The translations under genes and the position numbers were made by a program. DNA of 64,000 nucleotides from Schizochytrium sp. CCTCC M209059 (Eukaryota > Sar > Bigyra > Thraustochytrida > Thraustochytriidae): contig KN805376.1 of assembly GCA_000818945.1 (NCBI GenBank), positions 689,385-753,384 of the forward strand, in the 5' to 3' direction. This document shows positions 17,367 to 27,600 of the stretch, one piece after another. Within the stretch, counting starts at the first letter, position 1. Each line of letters starts with the position of its first letter. The notes beneath the pieces are model-generated. The model worked only from the letters and a program-made list of their open reading frames with translations. It made no database searches and was not told where the DNA came from.

Positions 17367-17863
17367 CTTCTCCTCCCCCGCCGCCCTCGCCAGCTCCTTC
17401 GCCTCGCCTCGCCCCGCCTCGCCCCGCCTCGCCTCGCCTCGCCTCTTCGCCTGCCCCGCCTCGCCTTCTCGCGACGGTTGCGGCTCTGCGGCTTTCCCTT
17501 CCCGCCCAAGATCGAGCCGCGGACGGACACCGGGACGGAGTCCGAGCCCGCGGCCGAGACCAAGAAGCAGAAGAAGCTCTGCCGCTCGAGGAGGCGCGAT
17601 TGGGGCCCCCGGGGCCCCCGACCGCGGCCGGAAGTGGTGCCCCCGGGGCCCCCGATTCGCGATCTTCTCCCGCTGCCGCGCTGCTGCCGCTGCGGCGCCT
17701 GCAGAGCCGAGTCCAGGGAGGTTTGCGGCCGCGCGGGCGAGCAAGCGAGCGGGAGCGCGGGCGGGAACGGGCGAGCAGAGCGGGCGGAGACAGAGCCGGG
17801 GCGCCGCGTCGCGTGGACGGCTTCTTTTCCGGGGCAGGAGAGGAAGATACGGATTCGGCGAGG
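17367..17863. promoter_or_regulatory. Divergent promoter region, 497 bp
   Basis: This separates the start of the EH-domain gene (-) from the small mitochondrial gene (+), so both promoters must lie here. It is extremely GC-rich, with a CGCCTC/CGCCC repeat from about 17400 to 17465. No TATA-like box is visible. Assignment as a promoter rests on gene orientation only. Confidence 0.5.
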
Positions 17864-18190
17864 ATGATGCGCATGGTGGCGAGGTCGACGGCGCGGCAGG
17901 CGGCCGCGTCGGCGCGCGTTGCAGGCCGAAGGGCGCTGTCCACGACGGAGGTGAGGACCGCGCAGCCCGTTCACACGCCGCCTGTCGTGCGCAGGGGCCC
18001 GAGCATGAGCACGAGGTTTACGTGGTTTCTCTTTGGTGTCGCAGGCAGCCTCGGCCTTGGCTACTACCAGCTGAGCCAGGACATTGACGCCTGCACCAAG
18101 AACGTCGAGCAGTCTCTCGCGGAGCTTCGTCGCGACACGCTCGACAGCCAGAAGTCGCTGCGCAAGCGACTCAACGAGCTCGAGCGTTAG
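17864..18190 (+). CDS. Small mitochondrial single-pass membrane protein
   Basis: The product is 108 aa from the ATG at 17864 (a second ATG follows immediately). The first 30 residues are rich in Arg, Ala and Ser, without acidic residues until the end, and end near RRALSTT, a typical mitochondrial targeting sequence. Residues about 50-68 form one hydrophobic segment (FTWFLFGVAGSLGLGYY). The remaining 40 residues are a charged amphipathic helix with coiled-coil character. The layout, presequence-TM-helix, resembles small inner-membrane assembly or organising factors, but I do not recognise a family. The frame is open far upstream without an ATG that would make a better start. Confidence 0.7.
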   Translation: MMRMVARSTARQAAASARVAGRRALSTTEVRTAQPVHTPPVVRRGPSMSTRFTWFLFGVAGSLGLGYYQLSQDIDACTKNVEQSLAELRRDTLDSQKSLRKRLNELER

Positions 18191-18653
18191 AACTTAGAAC
18201 GCAAGAGAGATCAGATCATTCATTCACAGCGCGGCTTTCACGTGAGCGAGCGAGCGAGCGATTGTTCGTTCGATCGATCGATCGATCGATCAATCAATCG
18301 ACCATCAGGCCTCGCCCAGCCGTTTGAACCCCTTCGTTGGGCCAGGGCATCTTCTAGCATATACTTACTTCTTCAAGGTGCGGGCACATTTTCCTCTAGC
18401 ACGTGACGTGTATGTGCTGCGCAGGCAAATTAGTAAGACATTTGACGTCTTTTATCCTTTCAATTCCTAGCGCAAAATGCACGTCCTACTTTCGTGCGAA
18501 ACGGAGACTGAAGAATCTCCAAAAAATCGCATTATGGGCTTTCAAAACCTGCACATCATCGGGATCGGATCCCATGTGCACAGCAAAAAATTGAACGCCA
18601 GGCTGAAACAAGTATCTACTGGTTGAAAAAAAAAGACTCTGATTCTATTCAAA
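18191..18653. other. Convergent 3' intergenic region with GATC tetranucleotide repeat
   Basis: This lies between two converging stop codons. It has GAGC repeats followed by a (GATC)n/(AATC)n tract at about 18240-18302, then AT-richer sequence that probably carries both 3' ends. No gene or RNA is seen. Confidence 0.55.
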
Positions 18654-21395
18654 TCAATTCATAAAGGGGCGAGGAAGGATGGCGCTGGACCTGCGCGCGC
18701 TGGAGCGGCGCCCTGCGTTCCGCGTTCGCTGCATGTCCACATCGTCATCCTGGGGCGTCTTGGACTGCATCATTTGAATCGACAGCACATCGCCGTCGAA
18801 TCGAGTGTCGGAGGACTCGCGGTCTAACAAGGAGACGTCGAGAATCGAATTCGTAGATTTGATGACGTCAAGATGCTCGCGCAACTTCTTCTTGAGATTC
18901 ATGTACTCTTGCATGTTCTTTTCGAGGGCGTCGAGGACAAGCATGTAGTTTTCCAGTTTTTGCACAGAAATGCGGCCAATGCTTGACGCCGAAGCAAGAG
19001 GAATCTGCTTGCCCCAAACCTCTGGCTTGACGGTCTTTGCAGAAACGGGACGAGTGTCTTTGGCCACCTGATCATCGCGCAAGGAAGGCATCTCGATTTC
19101 ATGATAGCGAGCCCGCTCCATCGCCTTCATTTCGTCCACATACAGCTGCCAATTGGTCACGGTGATACCACTAATGAGGTTGATCATGGTCCAGGCGCCA
19201 ATGGTAATGTAAATGATGAAGAATGCATGCATGGCAGCGCTCATAAAGTGGTCCACGCCATCATCGCTGTTGGCCACCGACTCGAAAACCTCGTCCGTAA
19301 TTTCGACCCATCCCTCTTGTGTGATACAAATAAAGAGCGTCATGGCCGACTGCGCCAGCGTGCCAAAATATTCGGGCGAATACTGCTGAAAGAGTTGCAG
19401 GCCCATGATGGCAAACATGAAAATGAGCAGCAGAATCATGACCACAATGTTGGTGAGCTCCATGAGACTCTTCAGAAAAGTGTTTACCACGACCTGCAAC
19501 TTGCGAAGGGCGCCTAAAATGCGCAAGGTACGGAATGCACGCAGCACGCGAAGAAATCGAAGCACACGACCGTCGATCGAAGACCCTGTCCCGATATCAC
19601 GCACAAAGGTACTGAGCACCGACACAAAGATGAGTGAAAAGTCAAAGATGTTCCAGTTGTCGAGCCAAAAGCTTCCCTTTTGGTAAATCATTTTGAGCCA
19701 AATCTCCATGAGGTAAATTGTCAGAAAGACGCTGTCTGCCTGGTCAATAAGACTTCCGAATTTCTTCTCGATATCCGGCTCCGTGTAGAGGATACTAAGA
19801 ATTGTGTTGAAGATGATGCAAGAGAGGATAAAGTTTTGGAACCAAGACGACTCTGTGATTCTGCCAGCAAGGCGCTCCGAAAAGTCCGTGTTGCTCGCCT
19901 GCGGCTCCGCCTCGGTCTCAACGACGTCATAGAAACTAACTGGCGTTGTCGATGTGTTTGTACGCGCGGCGCGACGCTGCAGTGCCGTGAAGCGGTTCAT
20001 TTCGACCTTGCGCTCCGCCTCATCCGCTGTGCCCAGTCCATGCATGAGCTTGTGAGTGTCTGCATTTTCATTCCGCCTGCGAAAGATGTGCTGATTGTCT
20101 TGTGACGTTGTAGGCGGCTCGAAGAAGATCGCGCGCTCTTTCTTTGAGGCCTCTTTGATGCTGGCTTTCTTGTCTTGAATCGCCTCCGAGCGCTTTCGTA
20201 GGAGCTCCTCGTACTTTGCGTTTGAAGCATCTTCACGAATCATAAAGGAGGCCCTGGGGCCTTGCAAGATGCTCGTTCGATGGCTCGTAGCTTCCGAGTT
20301 TTGAGAGCGTCGGGACGAGGTCCCCAACAAGTTATTGTCCCCACCGGCCATGGATACACTGGATGCAGCAGGTCCTAAAGCAGAGCCCATGCCTGCCTTC
20401 GCGGCTGGACTTTGACCTATGCTTACGTTTGCGCCCACTGCTACGGCAGCTGCTGCGGCGACTTGCGATGCCCCCGCGCGATCGGATTCACTTGGAGCAA
20501 CGACGCCTACGCCTGGGCCTAGCTTCACGGACGAAGACGCCACGGTCATCATAATAGAGCTAGCTTTTCGTTTCATGGAGGCGTCTACCGTTGAAGCGTC
20601 GCCGTCGGTGAGCTCAGTTGCGAGAAACTCCAAAGACCCTCTCTCTCGTGCTCTTTTCCTCGACTTGGACCCGATGAAAGAGTGCTGCATATTGAAGGAG
20701 GTCTGCATATTCATTGGCATGACAAAGGAGGCCGCAGAAGTCATGGACGGCAGCTTGCCAAGAAGACCCCGATGATCCCCTCCGTTTTTCGAGGAGGCAC
20801 TTCGACCATCGCGGTCTTTAAAATGTAGAGAGCGGTCTCTTACGCGGAAGCTCGTGTGTCTTGGGGCAGCGTTCTCGACTAAAGGCGTATCGCTAATGAC
20901 ACTCATACTGCTTCGCCTCCGTTCTTGGCGAAAACCCTCGAGCGCGTCGCGTATGTGGTTCACATCGGGCGGTGCAGCGGTACTCTTCGATTCCGCGCTT
21001 GCTTCGGGCGAATCAGGCGCTTCTTCTTTTAGTTCTTTGTCTCCACCATCCAAGGAGAAACGCTCTTGGCCTTCATCGTTTGAGCCTATTTTGGCTCTTT
21101 CGTGAAGACTTTGCGCATCGTTTAGTTTGCTATCGTTCGTGCTGACGCTACTAAGTTTGTCCCTGTCATTGCTTATTTCTTCACAAATGCTCTCGCTGGC
21201 CCTCGAGTCGCTCGTGTTGATATGAGAGGCTGCCTGCACCTCGTTGGCCCCATCATCGGTGTTGGTCTCGCTCTTTGATTGCGCCTGTGCATCGGCCTCT
21301 GCTGAAGACTTCGTTTGCACATCGGCTGCAGACTTCGTCTCCGCCTCGTTGCTGTCTTTTGAGCCCGACAGGGTGCGGTTCTCGTCATCGGCCAT
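18654..21395 (-). CDS. Single-domain six-TM voltage-gated cation channel (Cav/CatSper/EukCat-like)
   Basis: The product is 913 aa from the ATG at 21395, with no intron. A 510-residue cytosolic N terminus is Ser-rich and carries basophilic kinase-type sites (RRRSSMS). One ion-transport domain follows: S1 about 519-538, S2 555-573, S3 580-598, S4 608-632 with Arg at nearly every third position (RVLRFLRVLRAFRTLR), S5 640-672, pore loop 676-700, S6 720-748. The filter reads T-Q-E-G-W, like repeats of four-domain Ca channels and close to CatSper TxDxW. The C-terminal tail has a short coiled coil. A single domain means the pore should be a tetramer, as in NaChBac, CatSper and algal EukCat channels. 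Selectivity for Ca or Na is not settled by eye. A flagellar or plasma-membrane location is plausible given the neighbouring cilium genes. Confidence 0.85.
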   Translation of the reverse strand: MADDENRTLSGSKDSNEAETKSAADVQTKSSAEADAQAQSKSETNTDDGANEVQAASHINTSDSRASESICEEISNDRDKLSSVSTNDSKLNDAQSLHERAKIGSNDEGQERFSLDGGDKELKEEAPDSPEASAESKSTAAPPDVNHIRDALEGFRQERRRSSMSVISDTPLVENAAPRHTSFRVRDRSLHFKDRDGRSASSKNGGDHRGLLGKLPSMTSAASFVMPMNMQTSFNMQHSFIGSKSRKRARERGSLEFLATELTDGDASTVDASMKRKASSIMMTVASSSVKLGPGVGVVAPSESDRAGASQVAAAAAVAVGANVSIGQSPAAKAGMGSALGPAASSVSMAGGDNNLLGTSSRRSQNSEATSHRTSILQGPRASFMIREDASNAKYEELLRKRSEAIQDKKASIKEASKKERAIFFEPPTTSQDNQHIFRRRNENADTHKLMHGLGTADEAERKVEMNRFTALQRRAARTNTSTTPVSFYDVVETEAEPQASNTDFSERLAGRITESSWFQNFILSCIIFNTILSILYTEPDIEKKFGSLIDQADSVFLTIYLMEIWLKMIYQKGSFWLDNWNIFDFSLIFVSVLSTFVRDIGTGSSIDGRVLRFLRVLRAFRTLRILGALRKLQVVVNTFLKSLMELTNIVVMILLLIFMFAIMGLQLFQQYSPEYFGTLAQSAMTLFICITQEGWVEITDEVFESVANSDDGVDHFMSAAMHAFFIIYITIGAWTMINLISGITVTNWQLYVDEMKAMERARYHEIEMPSLRDDQVAKDTRPVSAKTVKPEVWGKQIPLASASSIGRISVQKLENYMLVLDALEKNMQEYMNLKKKLREHLDVIKSTNSILDVSLLDRESSDTRFDGDVLSIQMMQSKTPQDDDVDMQRTRNAGRRSSARRSSAILPRPFMN

Positions 21396-21420
21396 GACGC
21401 CCGAGCTCGTGCTCGAGCTC

Positions 21421-21454
21421 TTGCTTTGCTTTGCTTTGCTTTGCTTTGCTTTTT
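21421..21454 (-). repeat. (GCAAA)n leader repeat of the channel gene
   Basis: On the minus strand about six GCAAA units lie 26-60 nt upstream of the channel ATG at 21395. The same unit occurs just before the CCT4 ATG, in the same orientation relative to its gene. Confidence 0.85.
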
Positions 21455-22211
21455 GTCTACGTTGAGTCTTGCGTTCTCCTTTTTTCTTGTCTTGCTTTGT
21501 CCTTTACGTTCGTCACCCGTTAAGAATAAAAGAGCGCCAAAGCCTTTGCTATTCTACTTTCACTATCAATCCGTCACCTCACAAGCAAAGAAACGTGCGA
21601 CCAACCCCACTATGATCTCGCTACCCTTCGTAACCAGCAAAGCATCCATCCATCAGCCGACTCCAATATCATGCTGCTCCGGAAGTCGGACTTGGCTTGC
21701 TCCTCTTCCGTTTATCCCATTTTACTTTCTTGATTTTCTCACTCACTCAGACAGCTGCAGCACGCGAGACAACAAGCCTGAGACGAACAAAGCTCACCAT
21801 ATGCTCGCTCACCCATGGCTCCGCTGCCCGCTTCCAATTCATTTTCCGTCACTTGCTCGCTTGTCACATGTGGCCGTTGGGCACCGCCGTCTCGCGCGCG
21901 AGCGAGCCCAATCTCGGGCCGTTTACCGTAATATCCTCGCTTCTCGAAGGGGGGCACGGTGCGCGCATATTTATCCGGCAGCCCCACAATAAACGCCCGC
22001 AATAGTGCGTCGGGGAAACCGGCGCGCACGAGAGGCCCCCCTGCCGGCGAAACAGGATCCGCCGGCAACCGTCAATCTTCGAGACACGCAAAAGCCCAAA
22101 GAAACAAACCTCGAGCCCGAGCAGAAGACACACGCGCCTCCGCTGCCCGCGCACGCAAGGTAAGCGAGACCCCGACTGCGCACGCGCGCACGCCCGCCGC
22201 GCACGCCCGCC

Positions 22212-22221
22212 NNNNNNNNNN
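22212..22221. other. Assembly gap (10 N)
   Basis: Ten undetermined bases inside a CGC-rich stretch. The round number suggests a scaffold placeholder, so the true length is unknown. It falls in non-coding sequence. Confidence 0.95.
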
Positions 22222-22456
22222 GCGCGCGCGAGGCCGCGGCGGGCGCGGACGCAGCGCCCAGATGCGGACGGCCGCCCGCGCCCCCGCCTCCCTTCTGCGC
22301 CAGCCCGTGCCGCCCGCGAGCGCGACGCTCGAGCCGGCGTCGAGCGCCGCTCGCTCGAGAAGGAGGACACAACGACCGTTGCGAAGACGCCCTCCTCGTT
22401 GGGCCTGCCCTGCCTGCTTGAGCGCGACGCGAGCCAGCCAGCGAGCGAGTAGAGGG

Positions 22457-22496
22457 GGGAGGAGGAGGAGGAGGAGGAGGAGGAGAGAGAGAGGCG
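22457..22496. repeat. (GGA)n / (GA)n tract
   Basis: A purine tract of about nine GGA units running into GAGAGA, about 190-230 nt upstream of the CCT4 ATG. It may form part of a GAGA-type promoter tract; that role is inferred only. Confidence 0.7.
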
Positions 22497-22653
22497 CAAC
22501 GGAAGGCGGGTGCGACGCAGACTTGATTGTGGTGATCAGGGTAAAGGACCCGGAATACTGACGTTGACATTGATTCGCTCGCTTTTGTGTTTCCACGCAG
22601 AAAGGAGAAGGCACGAAAAAGGGAACTCGCTTTCGCGACAAACGAAAGAGTTG

Positions 22654-22682
22654 AGCAAAGCAAAGCAAAGCAAAGCAAGCAA
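22654..22682 (+). repeat. (GCAAA)n leader repeat of CCT4
   Basis: Four GCAAA units and a GCAAG unit run up to the base before the ATG at 22684. Confidence 0.85.
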
Positions 22683-22683
22683 G

Positions 22684-24267
22684 ATGGCGGCCGGCGGCTC
22701 GACGGAGACGCTCCGCAAGCGCGAGAAGGAGAAGGATGTGCGCGAGTCGAACATTTTGGCCGCCAAGGCAGTCGCGGATGCCGTGCGAACGAGCTTGGGC
22801 CCGCGCGGCATGGACAAGATGATTCAGGCCGATGACGGCGAGGTAATCATCACCAACGACGGTGCCACGATCCTGTCCAAGATGAAGTGCATGCACCCGG
22901 CCGCCAAGATGATGCAGTCCCTGTCCAAGTCGCAGGATATCGAGGCTGGTGATGGCACGACCTCGGTCGTGGTCCTTGCTGGCGCCCTGCTTCGGTCGAC
23001 GCAGCAGCTGCTCAGCAAGGGTATCCACCCGACGACGATTGCAGAGGCCTTTCTCGAAGCCTCGCAGGAGGCGGAGCGCATCCTGGAAACCGTTTCTCGT
23101 CCTGTCCGCCTTGACGATCGCGAGGCGCTCATTCAGGCCGCGACCACCTCGCTCAGCTCCAAGGTCGTCTCTGGTGACAGCCAAATTCTTGCCCCTATCG
23201 CCGTCGACGCCACCCTCCGCGTGATCGACCCCTCTGCGGACTCTAACGTGGACATTGACGAAAACATTCGCGTGGTGCAGCAGGTCGGCGGTACCATTGA
23301 GGACACGGAGCTTGTGAACGGCCTCGTCTTCCGCAAAAAGGGCGCAACCGTCTCTGGTGCCCCGACGCGCGTGGAGAATGCCAAGATTGGTCTCATCCAG
23401 TTCTGCCTCTCGGCACCAAAGACTGACATCGAGAACAATGTCGTTGTTTCCGAGTACGCCGCAATGGATCGCATTCTGCGCGAGGAGCGCAAGTATATTC
23501 TCAAGCTGTGCAAGAAGATCAAGGACTCTGGTTGCAACGTGCTTCTTATCCAAAAGTCCATTCTGCGCGACGCTGTCAACGATCTCTCGCTGCACTTCCT
23601 CGCCAAGATGAAAATCATGGTCATCACGGACGTGGAGCGCAACGACATCGAGTTCATCTCGCGCACCGCTGGCTGCACGCCCGTCGCGCACGTTGATAGC
23701 TTTACTGCGGACAAGCTTGGTTCTGCCTCTCTTGTCGAGGAGGTCAGCCTCGGCTCTGGTCGCGTTGTCAAGGTCACCGGCTGCGAGGCCAAGGCCAGCA
23801 CTGTCACGGTCCTTGTCCGTGGCTCCAATAAGCTCGTACTCGGTGAGGCTGAGCGCTCGCTTCACGATGCCTTTTGCGTCATCCGCTGCCTCGTGAAGAA
23901 GAAGTTCCTTATTGTCGGTGGCGCCGCGCCCGAGGCCGAGCTCGCCCTCCAACTCGGCAAGTTTGCCAAGACGCTTCCTGGTCAGAAGCAGTTCTGCGTC
24001 AAGGCCTATGCTGACGCCCTCGAGGTGATCCCGTACACCTTGGCCGAGAACGCTGGCCTTAACCCGATCGAGATCATCACTGAACTGCGTCGCCAGCACG
24101 CCGAAGGCATTACCACCAGTGGCATCAATGTGCGACAGGGTAAGATTTCCGATCTGGCCGAAGAGAATGTCTACCAGCCCCTTCTCGTCACCACTTCGGC
24201 CATTTCGCTTGCGTCCGAGGTCACCCGGATGCTTCTCAAGACGGACGATCTTGTTGGCGTGCAGTAG
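22684..24267 (+). CDS. CCT4: T-complex protein 1 subunit delta (CCT4)
   Basis: The product is 527 aa from the ATG at 22684. The frame extends upstream, but that part is leader sequence with a GCAAA repeat, and MAAGGS... gives the normal CCT4 length. Group II chaperonin hallmarks are present: TSLGPRGMDKM near the N terminus, NDGATIL, the nucleotide-binding GDGTTS block, and the C-terminal GGAAPE motif. Delta-type identity is supported by near-identical stretches such as GLIQFCLSAPKTD, ILRDAVNDLSLHFL and VVRGSNKLV-type sequence. It forms one of eight subunits of the cytosolic TRiC/CCT ring that folds actin and tubulin using ATP. Codon usage is strongly biased to C-ending codons compared with neighbours, as expected for a highly expressed gene. 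Confidence 0.97.
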   Translation: MAAGGSTETLRKREKEKDVRESNILAAKAVADAVRTSLGPRGMDKMIQADDGEVIITNDGATILSKMKCMHPAAKMMQSLSKSQDIEAGDGTTSVVVLAGALLRSTQQLLSKGIHPTTIAEAFLEASQEAERILETVSRPVRLDDREALIQAATTSLSSKVVSGDSQILAPIAVDATLRVIDPSADSNVDIDENIRVVQQVGGTIEDTELVNGLVFRKKGATVSGAPTRVENAKIGLIQFCLSAPKTDIENNVVVSEYAAMDRILREERKYILKLCKKIKDSGCNVLLIQKSILRDAVNDLSLHFLAKMKIMVITDVERNDIEFISRTAGCTPVAHVDSFTADKLGSASLVEEVSLGSGRVVKVTGCEAKASTVTVLVRGSNKLVLGEAERSLHDAFCVIRCLVKKKFLIVGGAAPEAELALQLGKFAKTLPGQKQFCVKAYADALEVIPYTLAENAGLNPIEIITELRRQHAEGITTSGINVRQGKISDLAEENVYQPLLVTTSAISLASEVTRMLLKTDDLVGVQ

Positions 24268-24680
24268 AGAGACAGCAGACGGCGAGGTGTTGATGTATGC
24301 CTCTAGAACGGGATTCTCACAACAATTATCACATCAAACCAAACCTCACCAGGCCGGACCAAATTAAAGGAGGAAAAAAGAAAAGAAAAAAGAAAAAAGA
24401 AGCACAAAAAGAAATAGGAACGAGCTAGCGTGTATGGTTTTGACGTTGTCTCTTTGCAGCAGCTAAAAAGAATTAAATAGCTTGACTGATCTGATTTCGG
24501 TCTTTACACGTCCAAACCGCTTGCATTCGCGACCTGGATCCGTTGTATCTTTCCAAAAAACAAAAAAACGAAGTTGTGCATTTCATCTCGTCGCGAAAGC
24601 GACGTCCGTGACGAGAAGTGACGTCAAAGCGATCAATTTTCGCGTTACTTCCATGGTGTAAATTATAAGTGCTCACGACG
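24268..24680. other. Convergent 3' intergenic region
   Basis: 413 bp between the stops of CCT4 and the glycosyltransferase gene. An A/G-rich tract of GAAAAAAG type lies at about 24365-24418 and probably belongs to the CCT4 3' end. No other feature is seen. Confidence 0.5.
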
Positions 24681-27600
24681 TCAGAGCTCCACCTGGCGCA
24701 GCGCTATCTGAAAACGTTTCGCCACCGCTGACCAAAGCAGCTCGCTTCGCGCCCAAGCCTTCATTTCCTGACGTTGCGCGGTCAGTGAGGCCTTGGGCAA
24801 ATTGGCAGCGGCAATAACGGCAAGGCCAAATTCTTGTAGAAAAGCAGGGTCCTTGTCAATGCTCGGCGACCCTGGCGGCCGTGCGGGTGGACCAAGGTCC
24901 CACTTTCCCGTCAAGTCTGGAAGCGCAGAATTCTCGTATCGACTCGTGATTGGAATCGACCCCATCGCCATCGCCTTCATCATAGATACGCATCCGGTCT
25001 CTGGAAAAGATGTCGGATACAGCGAGAAGCCTGCGCGCGCGTAGGCCTTGGCAAGGTCCTGATGTGAAACCATGCCGACATACTCGACACCTTCGGCAGC
25101 CAAGGTCTGAATCGTCGTGTTGAGATGGTGTACCCACGTCTCAAATTCATGGATGCTTGTTGCGCCCCAGCGCATGAACGAAGGTGAAAATCCGTAATAG
25201 ATGCGCAAGCGGGCATCTCTGATCGAAGCTCGTATGCGTGGCCATACGCGGAGTAGCTGCTCGAGCCCTCGATTTGGAGCAGATGCGTAAATGAACTCGT
25301 TGTTGGCATTTTCACCCTGGGTAAAGTATGTGGACTGAAGACCATTCCCGATCACGACGGTGCTACGCTGCACGTCTTCGGGCATGCTCGATACGTGAAA
25401 GCGACTGATGGCAAGAACAGCGTGGAGAGCACCTTGTTTATGTTGAAGCGCAATTTGAGGCCCGAGTGAACTCACAACATCATGAAGCCAGAGCAGTCGC
25501 ACCTTGGACGATTGCCCTATTGCGAGCGAAATGTGATAACGCCATGCCACAAAAACGTCCGCAGGATCCTGTGCATCGTACGCGGTGTGCGGGAACCAGT
25601 ATACCTCGTGCGTTTCCTCGCGGCCCAAATCCTTGTCCGGAGGATCTGCGTAGATTTCCACTAAGTAACCCAGATCAGCCAGTTCACGTGCGAGAAAAAT
25701 GACTGCTTCCTCAGACCCACCGACCCCATTTGTCGAAGGCGAAGTTGGACCCCAGCGCGGCCACCAGGTCTGGCCATACTCGTTGCAGTAAAATGCAATG
25801 CGCGGTCGACCGCGCGGAGCAAGAAGCTCTGGTCTCGCTTGAAAGCGCGCTGCATGTTCTGCAACAACCGTTTGCGAGTGCAACGCCAGCGCTTCAGCGT
25901 GGCGCCCTGCTGCAGACAGGAGCGCCCCGGCATCGTAGAAACGACGAAAGTATTGATCGCTAGATGGATCAAAAAGGGTCGCAGACTGCTGCTTGATGTG
26001 AGCAGCAAGGACAAGGTCTTGGTGATGGCGCGCAAAGTAGTCTACCATGGTGTCCAAGGCAGCCAGGAGAATTCCCGTGTTCCCTTTCTCCGCCGAGGAT
26101 TTTTTGTTCGCATAGGTAACGAAGCGTTCCGTGAGAAGTCGGGCGTCGCGTGCCGTTTGCTCAGGCGCAGCAACGAAGGAAAGATGAACAGCAGCATTGA
26201 GAATATCTGCAAAGTTCCCAAGTCGGTCTCCTTCCGCCAAAGCAGCGTCGAGCGCATTTCGAAATGCAGCACGAGCGCCTTCGAGCCGCGCTTGTTGTCG
26301 ATCAATATGTCCCAAGTTGGCGTATACAAGACTCGTTGCTGCTCCGCTTCGCTTTGACAGCACCAAGGCTGCCCGGAGAATCGTTGCGTCCTGCTCGAGA
26401 ACGCCGAGTAAGTGACTTGCTTCTGCGGCCCTTGCCAGGTCGGGCTCGCGACGCATGCTCCCCGCAAGCGCGCGACGATAAAGATTTGCGGCATGATCTT
26501 GGTTTGTGTAGTGCAACTCTCTTCCCTCTTGAAGGAGTGCATCGTGGCGGCTGTCTGCTGAAGCGGTTGCATCGCTGTTGTCAATAACGAAAATGGCGCC
26601 CTCACGAGAACCTGAGGAGGAGGAGGAGGAGGAGGAGGAAAGAACAGTGTCCTCTACAACTACGCGCATGGCATCTTCGAAGAAACGCGCAAATTGTCTC
26701 GGATCAAACGTGGGTTGCTGAACGAGGGCAGACGCCAGGCGTGTCTGCAAGGCGTCAAGCCTGTATGGGTGCGTGGCAAGATCGACAGCAGTGTCTTCAA
26801 AATCTTTGACAGAGTCGACAGTGAGGATATCGTCGAGACGAAGTGTCTTCAAGAGGCTCGAGGCGACGCGTCCTGGGAAGAGGCTGCCACGCAACGTGAG
26901 GAGAGGAACGCCCGACCAGAGAACATCTGCTGCAGTCGTGTGCGCTCCGTATACAAAGGAGTCCAGAAAGAGATCAACAGCTGCAATGCGATCGAGATGG
27001 CCATTCTTGTCAGCACGCGACAGGAAAACGAGTCTGCTAGGATGCACGCCGCGCGCCGCTGCCTGTGCGCGCAAGTTTGCTGTGATGTTAACCCCGCTGC
27101 GAGGCCGAGGTTCGACAAAAAGCATCACGCTGTAGGGAACTCGACGCAGAATGCGCATCCACGTATCAAAGGAAGCTGGCTCGAGCTTGTGCAGCGTGTT
27201 AAAGTTGGCGAAGCGAACGAGTCGAGGTGCTCGAAGTCCGTCCCTCGCGGAAAAATTTGCAGACAAAGGCAAGGTGGTGGCCCCAATTGCAGCGACAATT
27301 TCTTGGTCTGCAGTGGTCGCTTGACGACAAGCTCTGCGGCCGTGCTCGCCCTCAATAAAGCTCTGGCAGAGCCGGACGGTTCCATTATAATCATTGGCTT
27401 GGTATGTCCCGGGAAGGTAAACTGGGCGCTCCGAGATTTCCGCAGCAATATGCTCGGCAGGGAGCACGGTCTTGTCTACGATGACATAGGCGTTTGGGCT
27501 CGCGAACCCGCTCGTGCCTGGGTAGCCAAGAAAGTTAACATAGACTGGGGTGCGTGAGAGAGCGGCAATGTCGACGCGCGCTCCACGTGTGTGAGCCATG

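Larger units (their letters stand above)
21396..22683. promoter_or_regulatory. Divergent intergenic region between channel and CCT4 genes
   Basis: 1288 bp between two divergent ATGs. Both ends carry (GCAAA)n in the leader orientation. The interior holds AT-rich sequence (21480-21700), a very GC-rich block interrupted by the 10-N gap, and a (GGA)n/(GA)n tract at about 22457-22496. Small open frames exist but none looks like a protein. Both promoters must lie here. Confidence 0.55.

Noticed and set aside
17140..17943. Long frames on both strands over the EH gene start
   Set aside because: They arise from the repetitive CGCCTC tract; the EH domains fix the real frame.
22072..24099. 675-codon minus-strand open frame opposite CCT4
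   Set aside because: It lies entirely antisense to a highly conserved gene with strong codon bias, which commonly leaves the opposite frame open. It crosses the N gap and has no recognisable motif.
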